A stretch of 64,000 bases of DNA, from assembly GCF_002764115.1 (NCBI RefSeq), contig NZ_CP017942.1, forward strand, positions 1 through 64,000, in the 5' to 3' direction. A program made the translations under genes and the position numbers. This DNA comes from Phyllobacterium zundukense (GTDB lineage: Bacteria > Pseudomonadota > Alphaproteobacteria > Rhizobiales > Rhizobiaceae). The notes under the pieces were generated by a model. That model did not search any database and was not told the DNA's origin. It saw only the letters and a program-made list of their open reading frames with translations. Of the stretch, positions 18,126 to 27,772 are shown piece after piece; the stretch's first letter is position 1; each line of letters starts with the position of its first letter.

Positions 18126-18938
18126 GTGAGCACCACAAAACTCCTGCTGACCTTGTCGCTGATGGCGGCTTTCGCCTATGTGTCGCTTGTTGGCCTGTTG
18201 TATCTTTCACAGCGCGCCCTCCTCTATCCCGGCGCCAGCGCGACACTTGCTCCAGAGCACGCGAGCTGGGGCGAAAACGTATCCATCAGCACGCCGGACG
18301 GAGAGACGCTTCATGGTCTCTACGGCCAGGGCGAATCCGGCAAGCCGTCGGTGCTGTTCTTTCACGGAAACGCTGACCGGGTCGGCAACTACGGCTTCCT
18401 CGCCCAGGCGCTGGCCGGGCGGGGCATTGGCCTGCTGGCGATTTCCTATCGCGGCTATCCGGGATCGACCGGCTCGCCAAGCGAGAACGGGCTATTGACC
18501 GACGGAACTGCTGCGTTCGACTGGCTTTCGGTTCGCTCCGAAAGCCAGATCGTTGTGCTAGGCCAGTCGCTGGGCAGCGGCGTCGCCGTCAACACGGCCG
18601 GGCAAAGGCCGGCCGCCGCCGTCATCCTTGTGTCCGCCTACCTGTCGATCCTGTCGCTCGCCCAGACGTATTACCCGTACTTCCCGGTTCCGCTCCTTCT
18701 CAAGGATCCCTTTCGCTCAGATCTCAAAATAGCGAAGGTGAGGCAACCGAAGCTGTTCATCCACGGCCGGCATGACGACATCATCCCGCTGTCTTCGGGC
18801 GAGGCGCTATATCGCACCGCTCCCGAGCCCAAGCAGATGCTCATTTACGAAAGCTCTGGTCACAATGATATTTGGGATAACCGCTTGGTTGGCGACGTCA
18901 TTCGCTTTCTGGAGGCGCTGAAACGAGACGCAACCTAG
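18126..18938 (+). CDS. Membrane-anchored alpha/beta hydrolase
   Basis: 270 residues from GTG 18126: one N-terminal membrane helix (LLLTLSLMAAFAYVSLVGLL), then an alpha/beta-hydrolase domain of the BEM46/ABHD13 kind. Catalytic residues visible are Ser in GQSLGSG, Asp in HGRHDDIIP and His in SGHNDI; the oxyanion motif is FFHGNAD. The frame is open from 17940, but those residues look non-coding; GGTGGA lies near the GTG. It could be a lipase-like or peptidase-like enzyme on the membrane; substrate unknown. Confidence 0.85.
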   Translation: MSTTKLLLTLSLMAAFAYVSLVGLLYLSQRALLYPGASATLAPEHASWGENVSISTPDGETLHGLYGQGESGKPSVLFFHGNADRVGNYGFLAQALAGRGIGLLAISYRGYPGSTGSPSENGLLTDGTAAFDWLSVRSESQIVVLGQSLGSGVAVNTAGQRPAAAVILVSAYLSILSLAQTYYPYFPVPLLLKDPFRSDLKIAKVRQPKLFIHGRHDDIIPLSSGEALYRTAPEPKQMLIYESSGHNDIWDNRLVGDVIRFLEALKRDAT

Positions 18939-19020
18939 ACCCGTCAAGCAGCGGAATCGTCAGCATGAAGCGAGCGCGGCATCCAGGATGCCCTCGAAGC
19001 AGTGAAACGGCGAACAGGTC

Positions 19021-19194
19021 ATGTCCATTCCGCAGGATGCAAATGGCCAAGCTCAAGGAGCGATCGGCCTTGGCCTCAACAAGCTCGTCGTGAGAGGCCG
19101 CAAGCCGCGCGCCGCCTGGGACTTCCTTGAGTGGACCGCCGCCGAGGTAGAGGAACGCCGGCATCCCACGCCGCCTCCAACGGATGCTGCCTGA
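19021..19194 (+). CDS. Possible 57-residue protein
   Basis: A short frame with GC-rich third positions and a protein-like composition (GAIGLGLNKLVVRGRKPRAA, DFLEWTAAEVEERRHP). The ribosome site is weak (AACAGGTC). It lies in the gap between the hydrolase and the next hypothetical gene. It may be real or the end of a lost gene. Confidence 0.35.
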   Translation: MSIPQDANGQAQGAIGLGLNKLVVRGRKPRAAWDFLEWTAAEVEERRHPTPPPTDAA

Positions 19195-19444
19195 GTTCTT
19201 CTCCCGAAGCTTGAGCAGATTTCTGCGCGGTCTCAGCGCATTGGCAAAGTGGAATGTCGGTTTGCACGGCACACGCCAAATCGACATCGTAGAACAGCCG
19301 CGCATTGGCGAAGCCTGCACATTCGTCAATGAAATCTCCACCCGGCGTCATCGTGATTGGACTTCACGATCCGTTGGAGTCACGCTTGCTTTGGGTATAA
19401 ATCGGAAATGGGCGGACCAACTATCATCGGAATAGGAGGCCAAA

Positions 19445-19882
19445 ATGAAACATCATGCACTCGAGCAACTGCAGAGCGTCGCCGAGGTCGATCAGGATTA
19501 CCCGCGCCAGGCCATGTCGCGCAGCGAACGTCTTGAACGCTGGGTGGAACTCCTCGAACGGCATCCAGGCCGGCGCCTCTCGACGCTGCACCAGACCGAG
19601 TATCAGCCGGCGCGGGAGCGCGCGGCCATGCGCAGCAATGGCTCGCCAATCTCAGTTGCTTTCGCGGATCCAGTCCTCCGCGCAGCCGGGTTGGAAAACG
19701 ACAGTTATGGCGAGGCCAAGCGGTTTTTCGAACTGACCGATCACCAATTGCACAGGGTCATCTGCTATTGCCATTTCGGCGAGACCTTGAGCGCCGCGAC
19801 GGCCGCCCACCACATCCGTAAGGCACTTAGCGGGCGACAGCGAGGCATGTTTATTCGGTTGCGTGCTGTGTTCGACAGATAA
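19445..19882 (+). CDS. Hypothetical protein (rhizobial type)
   Basis: 145 residues, soluble and helical, beginning after an excellent ribosome site (AGGAGGCCAAA). Visible segments are RSERLERWVELLERHPGRRL, a linker, FELTDHQLHRVICYCHFG and RKALSGRQRGMFIRLRAVFD. The ICYCHFG pair of cysteines might bind metal. No domain name can be assigned. Confidence 0.75.
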   Translation: MKHHALEQLQSVAEVDQDYPRQAMSRSERLERWVELLERHPGRRLSTLHQTEYQPARERAAMRSNGSPISVAFADPVLRAAGLENDSYGEAKRFFELTDHQLHRVICYCHFGETLSAATAAHHIRKALSGRQRGMFIRLRAVFDR

Positions 19883-20081
19883 ACCCGGCGAAGGTTCGCC
19901 GGATTGTTGCTGAAGCGGCTTGCCTCGCTCCCGAGCCGCCGTGGTGGGCAATGTTCTGCTGCGCGGAACGTTTATGCATGGTTCGTCCGTGCCGAGCGCC
20001 GCGTCTGGATGCAAAAAGATCGTTGACAAAAAACTCCCATACAAGTGCAGTGTGACACCCACTTCGACTTCGGTGCTCCGA

Positions 20082-21179
20082 TCACCTTTCTCGTTCGTCA
20101 GATCTGGGTTGATTTGATGAGGGAGCCAGACTCCGTTTTCCACGGTCCTTACGAGCGCAACGCGCCTTGCCAACCGAATTCTCCCGACGCCACGCCGCGG
20201 GCGGAATGCCGTACTCGCGTCGGAACGCCCTGTTGAACGCGGCTTCGGATTCGTAACCCACATCGAACGCGATCCGCGCGACGGAGTCAGACGAATCCTT
20301 GAGTTGCGCTGAGGCCTGCTCGAACCTTTGACGCGCCAGGTAGCGCATCGGCGGCTCGCCGATGACGCGGGTAAACCTTTCTGCAAAGGCCGAGCGCGAC
20401 AAGGCCGTCTCCCGTGCAAGATCTTCGGTTGTCCAACGCCGGGAGATCTGGCCGTGAAGAAGCCCCAATGCGCGTCCGACGACCGGGTCCTGCAGACCCG
20501 CGGTCCATGCGTGGGCGGCGGGCGGCTGGGAGGCGAAGTAGCGACGGACGGCCTCCATGAACAGGAGTTCCGCAAGTTTCGCGAGGATCGGCGGCGATTT
20601 CGCCTGACCCTCCGCAAGTTCCTTCGCGGCGAAGCGGAACGAGCTTTCGATCCAGCCCCCCGAGGCCCCGTCGGAGACGTTGAGCTTCAAGACGCTCGGC
20701 AGCATCGCGATGAAGGCGTTGTGAGGAAGATCGTTGCCCAGGAAGCCGCACAGAATCTGTGTCCGCTCTCCGCCGCCGCCATACACGATCTTCGCCAGCC
20801 CGCCGTCCGGCGCGGCCTGAATCAGATGCTCCGCGCCCACGGGCCGGAGATTCAACGCGCTTCCCAGGACGTGACCGTCATTGCGCGGCAGAACGACGAT
20901 CTCTCCGCGATCGACGGGCACCGGAGGCTGATTGCCCACCTTCAGAAGACAACGTCCTGCGGTGATATAGTGGTAGGCGATGATGTGGCGCGGCTCGGGC
21001 GTGAACGGGCTGCAATCCTCCGGACCGACCTTTGCCGTGACGCACCACGGCGCGGTGAAATCCGCATCGAGAAAGATGCCGCCCGTAAGGCGCATGGTGC
21101 GCATCATATCCAGAATAGCGTCCATCCAATTTCCCGGCTGCGTTGGCGGATCGGTCAAGTCTTCCGGCGTCCCGCTCAT
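20082..21179 (-). CDS. AraC family regulator (cupin_6 type)
   Basis: 365 residues. The N-terminal cupin covers residues 30-190 (AYHYITAGRCLLKVGNQPPV, DRGEIVVLPRNDGHVLG). The C-terminal AraC domain holds TTEDLARETALSRSAFAERF and VARIAFDVGYESEAAFNRAF. An extra basic tail of about 40 residues follows. It is divergent from the TPR gene at 21303 with a 123-base gap and probably controls it. It lies in a GC-richer block than its neighbours. Confidence 0.9.
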   Translation of the reverse strand: MSGTPEDLTDPPTQPGNWMDAILDMMRTMRLTGGIFLDADFTAPWCVTAKVGPEDCSPFTPEPRHIIAYHYITAGRCLLKVGNQPPVPVDRGEIVVLPRNDGHVLGSALNLRPVGAEHLIQAAPDGGLAKIVYGGGGERTQILCGFLGNDLPHNAFIAMLPSVLKLNVSDGASGGWIESSFRFAAKELAEGQAKSPPILAKLAELLFMEAVRRYFASQPPAAHAWTAGLQDPVVGRALGLLHGQISRRWTTEDLARETALSRSAFAERFTRVIGEPPMRYLARQRFEQASAQLKDSSDSVARIAFDVGYESEAAFNRAFRREYGIPPAAWRRENSVGKARCARKDRGKRSLAPSSNQPRSDERER

Positions 21180-21302
21180 TCCGCCGTCTTCTCCGCAAGT
21201 CTAGTTTAGCACCGAAGCCACACCTCGGGCAGCGGCCACAGACGAATGTTCTGGATTCCGCACGCGACGGGGAGGCAGTGAACCGGATGGAGATGACCAG
21301 CC

Positions 21303-22640
21303 ATGAAAATGGACAAGCAAGGAAACGCCCTGTCGGGCGCCACGAACGAAGCCGCAGATCTCTTCGATCAGGCGGTGGAAGCCTTCAACATATATCGCGG
21401 CGACCCTGTCGGCTTACTTGATCGCGCCATCGAGACCGCACCCGACTTCGCGATGGCGCACATCATGAAAGCGCACCTGTTCGGCCTGGCGACCGAGCCG
21501 GAGGCGACAGAGGCCGCGAAAGACATCCTCGGGAAAGTGAAGGCGCTGCGGCTCTCGGAACGCGAGGCCTCACACGTCGCCGCGCTCGGCCTGCTTGTCG
21601 AGGGGCACTGGATCACCGCCGCTGTTGCGCTCGATCGGCACAATGCACACTATCCGCATGACATCGTGGCGATACAGTCCGGTCATCTGATGGATTTCTA
21701 TCGCGCCAATGCCCGAGACCTGCGCGACCGCATCGCGCGCGTTCTGCCGAAGTGGTCGGCGGACATGCCGGGCTACTCGATTCTGCTCGGGATGCATTCG
21801 TTCGGCCTCGAGGAAACCGGCGACTACGGGCGGGCCGAAGCAGCCGGCCGCCGTGCGGTCGACCTGCAGCCGCTCGACTGCTGGGCGCATCATGCCGTCG
21901 CCCATGTGATGGAGATGCAGGGCCGCGCCGAAGACGGTATCGGCTGGATGATCGCGCGCGAACCGCACTGGTCCGGCGACGACAACTTTTTCAAGGTCCA
22001 CAACTGGTGGCATCGGTCGCTGTATCATCTCGACCTCGGCCAGACCGACGAGGTCTTCGCGCTCTACGACGGACCGATCCGGCAGGACCGTAGCATCGTG
22101 GCGCTCGACATGGTCGATGCCTCGGCGCTTCTGTGGCGGCTTCATCTCTCCGGCAATGACGTCGGTGACCGCTGGAGGGAACTCGCGACAAGTTGGGACA
22201 GCCACGCCGACGGCCGCACCTATCCGTTCAATGACTGGCATGCGGTGATGGCCTATCTCGGGACCGGCCGGTTCAGCGAGGTCGACCGGATCATCGAAGG
22301 CTATCGGGCCAGCCCCGTTGCGTCCGATGTCGCCGAATGGGGCCGGCGCACCGCCGTGCCTCTGGTCGAAGGATTCGCGGCCTTTTGGCACGGGGACTAT
22401 GAAACCGCGGCCGACCGTCTGCACGGCGCGCGTTTCATCGCCAACTCGTTCGGCGGCAGCCATGCCCAGCGCGACATCATCGACTGGACGCTGGCCGAGG
22501 CGACCGTTCGCGGCGGCCTGACCGGCATGGCCGAGGCCATCGCCAGCGAACGCCTGGCGCTGAAGCCCCACAGTCCGGTCAGCGGGAGCTTCCTGTCGCG
22601 GGCCAGGACTAGTGCATCGCCGGACAGGAAGGCTGCCTAA
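21303..22640 (+). CDS. TPR protein, TTC38-like
   Basis: 445 residues of helical hairpins resembling the tetratricopeptide repeat 38 family found across bacteria and animals: [79 protein letters not shown]. The HxxxHVxEMQ and NWWHxSL elements are hallmarks. Members have no settled function. It starts at ATG 21303 (or 21309) and is followed by the DsrE-like gene after 77 bases, probably in one transcript. Confidence 0.85.
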   Translation: MKMDKQGNALSGATNEAADLFDQAVEAFNIYRGDPVGLLDRAIETAPDFAMAHIMKAHLFGLATEPEATEAAKDILGKVKALRLSEREASHVAALGLLVEGHWITAAVALDRHNAHYPHDIVAIQSGHLMDFYRANARDLRDRIARVLPKWSADMPGYSILLGMHSFGLEETGDYGRAEAAGRRAVDLQPLDCWAHHAVAHVMEMQGRAEDGIGWMIAREPHWSGDDNFFKVHNWWHRSLYHLDLGQTDEVFALYDGPIRQDRSIVALDMVDASALLWRLHLSGNDVGDRWRELATSWDSHADGRTYPFNDWHAVMAYLGTGRFSEVDRIIEGYRASPVASDVAEWGRRTAVPLVEGFAAFWHGDYETAADRLHGARFIANSFGGSHAQRDIIDWTLAEATVRGGLTGMAEAIASERLALKPHSPVSGSFLSRARTSASPDRKAA

Positions 22641-22717
22641 GCCGGCCCGCACCCAATCACTCATCGTTCGGGCGAGTTGAACGAACAGTCGCCCCCAAAC
22701 CATTGGAGACCAAAACC

Positions 22718-23134
22718 ATGAACCATCTCGCCATCGTCGTTCGGGACGACTCCTACGACAAGATGCTCACCCCGCTGACCTTTGCCTACACCCAGGCCCG
22801 GAACGGCGTGAAGGTCGACATGCTGTTTCTGCTCTGGGCGGTAAGAGCGTTGACCAGCGACGGAGCCGCCTCGCTCACAATGGACGGCCGGCACAAGGAC
22901 GACGCCGACTGGCTACGAGCCCGCATGGCCAAGGACGGCGAGCCCACCGAAATCGAAGATTTCCTGAAGCTTCTCGTCAGCACCGGGAATGTTCGCCTCT
23001 ACGGATGCCGGTATGCGGCGCAGACCTTCGAGGTCAAGCCCGACGATCTCATCGCAGAGGCGGACGGGATCGTGGATCCTGGCTGGTTTCTAACAGAGAA
23101 GGCGGTCAAGGCGGATCACTGCCAGTATTTCTGA
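22718..23134 (+). CDS. DsrE/DsrF-like protein
   Basis: 138 residues with the DsrE fold pattern: [40 protein letters not shown], then [20 protein letters not shown] with a single conserved-position cysteine, and [14 protein letters not shown] at the end. DsrE proteins carry sulfur or act in redox chemistry. ATG 22718 with GGAG 8 bases upstream was preferred over a TTG at 22703. It is probably co-transcribed with the TPR gene. Confidence 0.75.
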   Translation: MNHLAIVVRDDSYDKMLTPLTFAYTQARNGVKVDMLFLLWAVRALTSDGAASLTMDGRHKDDADWLRARMAKDGEPTEIEDFLKLLVSTGNVRLYGCRYAAQTFEVKPDDLIAEADGIVDPGWFLTEKAVKADHCQYF

Positions 23135-23301
23135 CGAGGGGCTTCGGGCGCGCGGATCACCAGAAAAGGCCATGCGCCACTCGTTTGCGTTTTTAACGAT
23201 GCTCTCACGGTGTTTTTGCGAACGACGCACGTGCCCATGGGAAAACCGGCATCGCAAGGCAAAACCAATGCTGATGCAACCATACAAGAAAGGCTAATAC
23301 T

Positions 23302-23469
23302 ATGAAGACCTCATTTCTCGCCAGAGCCTTCCGGTTTTTGCGGCCGCGTCGCGAGCGAAAGGTTTCCGATCATCTCCTGCTCGATCAGCTTGATGATCAC
23401 GCCCTGCGCGACATGGGTTTGCGCCGAGGGCCATCAATCCGTGTGCTCGAATTGATGTACTCCGATTGA
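23302..23469 (+). CDS. DUF1127-like small protein
   Basis: 55 residues: a basic N-terminus (MKTSFLARAFRFLRPRRERK), then LLLDQLDDHALRDMGLRRGP, the usual DUF1127 arrangement ending in a short tail. DUF1127 proteins are small regulators of phosphate, carbon or RNA metabolism in alphaproteobacteria. The ATG has an AAAGG site. A clear terminator follows at 23561. Confidence 0.7.
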   Translation: MKTSFLARAFRFLRPRRERKVSDHLLLDQLDDHALRDMGLRRGPSIRVLELMYSD

Positions 23470-23560
23470 CGCCAAGGAGAGGGACACGGCATGATCCGCA
23501 ACGGTTTCTCGCGTTCTTCTTGCGGTAGCGCACTGATCCAGTCCTCGACGTTTGGGGTCA

Positions 23561-23587
23561 AAGGGCGGTTCCTCGAACCGCCTTTTT
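23561..23587 (+). terminator. Rho-independent terminator
   Basis: GGCGGTT-CCTCG-AACCGCC followed by TTTTT, about 95 bases after the DUF1127-like gene. The 7-base-pair stem has a 5-base loop. Confidence 0.85.
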
Positions 23588-23903
23588 GTCGAGAATTCGC
23601 TGAATGGGTTGTACGAACCCGGAGGCAGCAGCAATTGTTCCTTTGAAAATGCCGATAACAGCACTTTTTGATTGGTGCCTTAAGTCTACGATCGCTGCAT
23701 CAGCGGTGAAAAGTCTTTGATCACGTTGAGGATTTCATGAATGTCCGCTTCGCGTCAACAGCAGACACCGCAGGCAGCCAGTTCGGCTCGCGAGGTCGTA
23801 AGATCGGTCGCCCCTATGGACTTTCAGCGTCTGGGCCAATGTCTCCAAAAATGCGTGCAATGCCGAAATGAGCCGTGAAACCACTCAGATTCACTTAATC
23901 AGC
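23588..23903. other. Intergenic with repeat copy D
   Basis: About 315 bases after the terminator, holding the dispersed repeat at 23637 and otherwise no supported gene. Confidence 0.45.
23637..23697 (+). repeat. Dispersed intergenic repeat, copy D
   Basis: GTTCCTTTGAAAATGCCGATAA, spacer, then TTTTTGATTGGTGCCTTAAG and TCTACGATCGCTG. It is close to copy A (same GATTGGTGCC form). It lies about 50 bases after the terminator. Confidence 0.8.
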
Positions 23904-24383
23904 CTATACGTCGCCGACCAGGATCGCGCTCAGGTACCCATCGATATCCGGCGCGTGGGCCTTTGACAAAATATGCTGAACCCAAGCCTGCCTCTCATGC
24001 CAGGATACTGCCATCTCCCAGACGCAAAACGCGGCACCCGATGGCCATCCAAGCGTCAATGTTTCTCCTCCATCATGAGGGGCACCGTAGAGCCGATGCT
24101 GCACGATGTCTTGATCAGACCACCAATCTACAAGAACGTAGTTGCCTGCGATGCCCTCGTGAACGGTGATCCAACCTAAGCCATAATGAGTTGAGTAGTC
24201 TTCCGATGCAGCAAGCTCCTTGGTTGCAATTGCAATAGCGTGTTCCACGAGCCCCTCTTTTGGCGTCGCACCATGAGCGGAGATTCTGTAGAGCTTCATG
24301 CGCCATTCCTCATGTGCCAGGATGCCAAGAGAGCTTACTGTACGAGTTTGATATGGTTCAAAATGATATCGGCTCATCGACAT
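23904..24383 (-). CDS. Hypothetical protein
   Basis: 159 residues, soluble, with an alternating sheet/helix look: YGLGWITVHEGIAGNYVLVD, WWSDQDIVQHRLYG, LGWPSGAAFCVWEMAVSWHE. The strands suggest an alpha/beta or NTF2-like fold, but no family is recognised. Two starts are possible: ATG 24383 (GAGGA upstream, kept here) and ATG 24299 (GAGGA upstream, 131 residues). Confidence 0.6.
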   Translation of the reverse strand: MSMSRYHFEPYQTRTVSSLGILAHEEWRMKLYRISAHGATPKEGLVEHAIAIATKELAASEDYSTHYGLGWITVHEGIAGNYVLVDWWSDQDIVQHRLYGAPHDGGETLTLGWPSGAAFCVWEMAVSWHERQAWVQHILSKAHAPDIDGYLSAILVGDV

Positions 24384-24920
24384 GTTAGGTCCTCAAATCG
24401 TTTTTGTGATCGTCTTCCCACAGGCAGTGGGCGATCCCGTTTTTATTAGCCGCCACGTGAATTCTATCGCCAGTTTGTGGGAAGTTCGAGAGCGCGCAGC
24501 CGCCGGCAAATTCGAGCGGAACTCAGACTACCCGAAAAAGCTGCGCAACCAATCATAACCCAAAACTGTTGTCGTTCTTGCCGCGTTGATCACTATCAAC
24601 CGGCATGACGAATATTTTGGCGTGCTGGCGTGTTCACGATTGATAGCCACTACCAGGATCCGGTCACTCCTTTTGCATTGCACAATTGCATAATTTTCAT
24701 ATTGACTATATAGTCGATATGACTTAAAAGTGCACATTGAAACAAGAGCGCCAGCCGTGGGCCGAAGCTCCTTCATCGTCAGTCCGACTACAGGTTAGCC
24801 TCTGTCGCTCGGCCTGACGGCGTGGTCCGGGGGCGATAACGCCGCTCGTCGAGCGCTTACATAATTATCGGTTGCGCCGCCGCGTGCGGCGCGTCAACTC
24901 GTTTTGACAGGAGAGACTCA
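24384..24920. other. Intergenic with orphan TetR-type operator
   Basis: About 540 bases before the membrane-anchored protein gene. At 24699-24729 lies TATTGACTATATAGTC followed by GATATGACTT, a near copy of the operator region in front of the TetR gene at 29028. Similarity continues for about 40 bases on both sides. No TetR or efflux gene follows here, so it may be a leftover of a deleted duplicate. Confidence 0.5.
24699..24729. promoter_or_regulatory. Orphan palindromic operator
   Basis: The core GACTATATAGTC is a perfect 12-base palindrome flanked by CATATT and GATATGAC. The minus strand of 29050-29110 holds the same pattern (CATATTGACAATACAGTCGA), upstream of a TetR gene. A TTGAC box suggests an overlapping -35. 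Confidence 0.5.
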
Positions 24921-25445
24921 ATGGACCCCTATATCTCGGCTCTGACAGGTCTCGTCGGCGTGGCCATAGGCAGCTTGACCTCGTTCGCCGCCACTTGGCT
25001 GACACACAGATCTGAGTTGAACGAAAAGCACCGCAACGCCGAGGTTGCCAAGCGAGAGAAGCTCTTTTCAGATTTCATCGCCGAAGCGACACGGCTTTTT
25101 GGAGATGCACTGAGCCATCAGAAGGACGACGTGTCCGACCTCGTACTCCTGTACGCACTGATCGCCCAGATGCGTCTGATTTCATCTCGTCCGGTTGTGG
25201 ATGCAGCCGAACGGACTATGGATCATATCATCGAAGCCTACCTTGCACCGAACCGCTCGCTGCACGAGATCGCTGATCTCGCGCGCTCCGGCGCGATGAA
25301 CTTTCTTTTCGATTTCAGTGAGGCTTGCCGAATGGAGTTGGCGGCAAAGCGGCCGCCTGCGAGCCGGAACAACGAGCGCTGTTCACCGCTTCTATTCGGG
25401 GGCGTTCGCAAAGCAGTACCGGGATGGACCAGCACGCCGAAATAA
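24921..25445 (+). CDS. Membrane-anchored hypothetical protein
   Basis: 174 residues: one N-terminal helix (ALTGLVGVAIGSLTSFAATW) followed by a charged coiled-coil-like segment (RSELNEKHRNAEVAKREKLF) and a helical domain (DLVLLYALIAQMRLISSRPV). Proteins of this shape are common in proteobacteria without known function. It begins after a GGAGAG site. The last 35 residues are Arg/Pro-rich and unlike the rest, possibly a late frame change. The damaged channel gene follows 22 bases later. Confidence 0.7.
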   Translation: MDPYISALTGLVGVAIGSLTSFAATWLTHRSELNEKHRNAEVAKREKLFSDFIAEATRLFGDALSHQKDDVSDLVLLYALIAQMRLISSRPVVDAAERTMDHIIEAYLAPNRSLHEIADLARSGAMNFLFDFSEACRMELAAKRPPASRNNERCSPLLFGGVRKAVPGWTSTPK

Positions 25446-25467
25446 GTCGGCTCCTAGAGGTAAATGG

Positions 25468-25904
25468 GTGGCACTTACACAACTCCTCTTTGGCGGCATT
25501 GTTAGCCTTGGCAACATCGCCGTCCATGCAATCGTAATGACGCCCTTGGTGGCCACTGTGAACCGCGCGTTCAGATGGGAGCACGGGCATCCTCAGGTGT
25601 GGCTCACCGTCGTCATGATTGCTACCGTCTCTATTCTCATGATCGCGCATGCAGTGGAAGTGACGCTATGGCTGCAATCTATGCCCTTCTGGGCGTCGCT
25701 CCACCCGGAGCCGATATCCTCTACTTCGCATTCGTCAACTACGCGACGCTCGGCTACGGCGACGTGGTGCCGGTCGAGAGCTGGCGCCTACTGGGCCCAA
25801 TAACTTCAATGAACGGAGTGTTGCTTTTCGGCTGGTCAACCGCGGTTATTTTCGAGGTCCTGACGCGAGCTATGCAACTGCGTGACGAAGCGAATGACAA
25901 GTAG
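25468..25904 (+). pseudogene. Two-helix potassium-channel-like gene with frameshift
   Basis: From GTG 25468 the frame reads LTQLLFGGIVSLGNIAVHAI ... LMIAHAVEVTLW; the rest continues in another frame as AAIYALLGVAPPGADILYFA, then FVNYATLGYGDVVP, which carries the TLGYGD selectivity filter, and a final membrane helix. One missing base near 25667 (TATGGCTGC instead of TATGGGCTGC) explains the break. Ion_trans_2-type channels conduct K+. It is either a recent pseudogene or a base-call error; all other elements are intact. Confidence 0.75.
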
Positions 25905-26745
25905 TCTGCACATCGAGCGACGCCCTACTCTCTCGATCACCGGTCGGGTGGTACTGGCGGATCGGCTGCACAGGTTCATACGCGGCCAAATGGAAATCGG
26001 CCCACGACCCAGTGGATTACTCCATGAGGCGTACGTCCCAGAGCGCTCATGAACGGTGCCTAACCCGTTCGACGCTCGTTCGATTGATATAGCGATTGCT
26101 AGAGCTAACGTCGCCCGTCGAACATTCCGGCGTGCCGCACGTGCCGCTGCTTCCTCAACCTGTCAAGGGTCACAGAGAGGTGCGTGGCGATGCGGCTGGT
26201 TTTGTGGGATCACCGTCGTCGATCCCGAGCTTCGGCATCAACCTGACGGCGCAAGCCGACGTCGTCAGTGGCACGGCCGCTTCTCACAGGATTTCAAGAC
26301 GCGCTTTCCGGCATCCGGACGGTTGTTAGACAGGGCACACGCGATCTCTGCCACAAGATGCTGGGCGGGGTGATAGTAGAAAATTAGGCACCAATCAAAA
26401 TCTCGCATCATCGGCGTTTCAAACGAACGGCTGCTGCCGACTGGTAACCTATACAACGCTATGGTGGAAAGCTCGTTAGCCGATAGAGCCAAACGCCACA
26501 CAGATTGAGGAGACCTAATCAAATGCCTCGCGCCACCCTAATTAACTGAAGCGTGACAGGCGAAACGCCAGGGCACAGCGAGACAATCGGGGTGTAACTT
26601 TCCAATTCAAGCTGTCAACATTGCGTGGACAATACTCTGCATCGCAACCAGGCGACGATTTGCACCCCGGATTGTACCGTCACGAGGACAATGATTCGAT
26701 ACGTAGCAAGCAAGTTAGCATGAAAACCTGCGTCGCACCGATGTT
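25905..26745. other. Intergenic with reverse repeat copy E
   Basis: About 840 bases between the channel gene and the TetR cluster. It holds one reverse-strand copy of the dispersed repeat (26372-26428). No frame here has a ribosome site and coding character. Confidence 0.45.
26372..26428 (-). repeat. Dispersed intergenic repeat, copy E
   Basis: On the minus strand: GTTCGTTTGAAACGCCGATG, spacer, TTTTGATTGGTGCC, then TCTACTATC. It is the only copy in reverse orientation relative to the others. Confidence 0.7.
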
Positions 26746-26862
26746 TCATCGAAACTCTATAACAAGCAGGATAACGAGCGGCACTCCCCAAAGCGTCCCC
26801 AGTACGATGGCCGACATGAGATATGCGGTCAGAATGCGAAGAATAGGTCTGAGATAGATCAT
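26746..26862 (-). CDS. 38-residue membrane peptide coupled to TetR gene
   Basis: Starts at an ATG that overlaps the TGA of the TetR gene (ATGA), so translational coupling is likely. The peptide is almost wholly hydrophobic (YLMSAIVLGTLWGVPLVILL) with an arginine pair at the start, one or two short helices. Unlike the shadow frames around it, it has a proper start and stop. It might be a small subunit or regulator of the efflux system the TetR proteins control. No homologue known to me. Confidence 0.5.
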   Translation of the reverse strand: MIYLRPILRILTAYLMSAIVLGTLWGVPLVILLVIEFR

Positions 26863-27653
26863 TGTGCTGCTCTGCCGACTGTTCGCGGAACGGCGACGCC
26901 TCGATTTTCAACATCAAATCTTGGACGAATATCTTCCTTTGGCCTGTTCGCTCCGATGCCGAGGATCGGAACGGATTGCAAACCAGTAGACTGCTTTTCC
27001 CGGTATTGATCGCCCCCATACCGGTCTCGCGGCAACCCAGCGAACAGTTCGTCTGTTGCGGACTGAGCGCGTCTGCGACGCTCTGCCGCCGAAGCCCCTT
27101 CCAATCCGAGGAGCACCCGGAGGATGTCAGCGCCGACGAGGCGGCTGACGAAAGTCGCACTCAACTTCCGGCGCTCTGCCGCAGTAACGTCTTTGGTTTC
27201 ATCGTTTTGCGCTAGGATCGTTTCGATTGAGTCTTCGGGCGTCCCAATGAACGCATTATATGCCGTCTCGGCAAGGTGAGGGAATCGGGAACTCTCTGCC
27301 ATGACTGTGCGCAACAGTGCGGTGGTTTCGGCATTCGCAAGCTTTTCCTGGAACGTCACTCCCATCAGCTCCAGCACCACTTCGAGCGGCTTTCCCATCG
27401 GCGCCGCCATCTCGGCTTTGCTCTTGTCCGAACGGTCGCAAGTATTCGAAATCACCGCCCGAAAGAGATCGTCCTTACCCTCGGAGTGGCGGTAAAGGGT
27501 CATGACGGAAACCCCGGCGGCGGCGGCAATCGATTCCATGTTAGTGCCTTCATAGCCAAGGCGAAGAAACGTGTTCCGTGCGGCCTCTAGGATCGCTGTG
27601 CTCTTGCGCGCCATGGCCTTTGCCTTCGGGTGATCGTCCGACCAATTCTTCAT
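26859..27653 (-). CDS. TetR family regulator
   Basis: 264 residues. The N-terminal helix-turn-helix is typical (AILEAARNTFLRLGYEGTNM, SIAAAAGVSVMTLYRHSEGK), with an AcrR-type ligand domain and a long tail of about 60 residues that is basic and may be disordered. Start at ATG 27653 (MKNWSDDHPKAK); an upstream frame to 27764 is not supported. Third gene of a tandem TetR trio, about 120 bases after the second. Confidence 0.85.
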   Translation of the reverse strand: MKNWSDDHPKAKAMARKSTAILEAARNTFLRLGYEGTNMESIAAAAGVSVMTLYRHSEGKDDLFRAVISNTCDRSDKSKAEMAAPMGKPLEVVLELMGVTFQEKLANAETTALLRTVMAESSRFPHLAETAYNAFIGTPEDSIETILAQNDETKDVTAAERRKLSATFVSRLVGADILRVLLGLEGASAAERRRRAQSATDELFAGLPRDRYGGDQYREKQSTGLQSVPILGIGANRPKEDIRPRFDVENRGVAVPRTVGRAAQ

Positions 27654-27772
27654 ATGCCTGTTGACTCCATCATAATGACGATAGGGTGGGAAGGCTGTAC
27701 GGGCGGGCCTCTCCAGGTCGCCTGCCACGCAATCGCCTGTTTGCGCCCTTTGCACGGCTGACAACCGGACTC

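Noticed and set aside
21570..22703. Minus-strand frame of 377 codons opposite the TPR gene
   Set aside because: GC-rich antisense shadow; the plus-strand TPR protein has family hallmarks.
24528..24776. 82-codon minus-strand frame
   Set aside because: Its similarity to frame 29046..29228 reflects a shared promoter/operator sequence, not a protein family.
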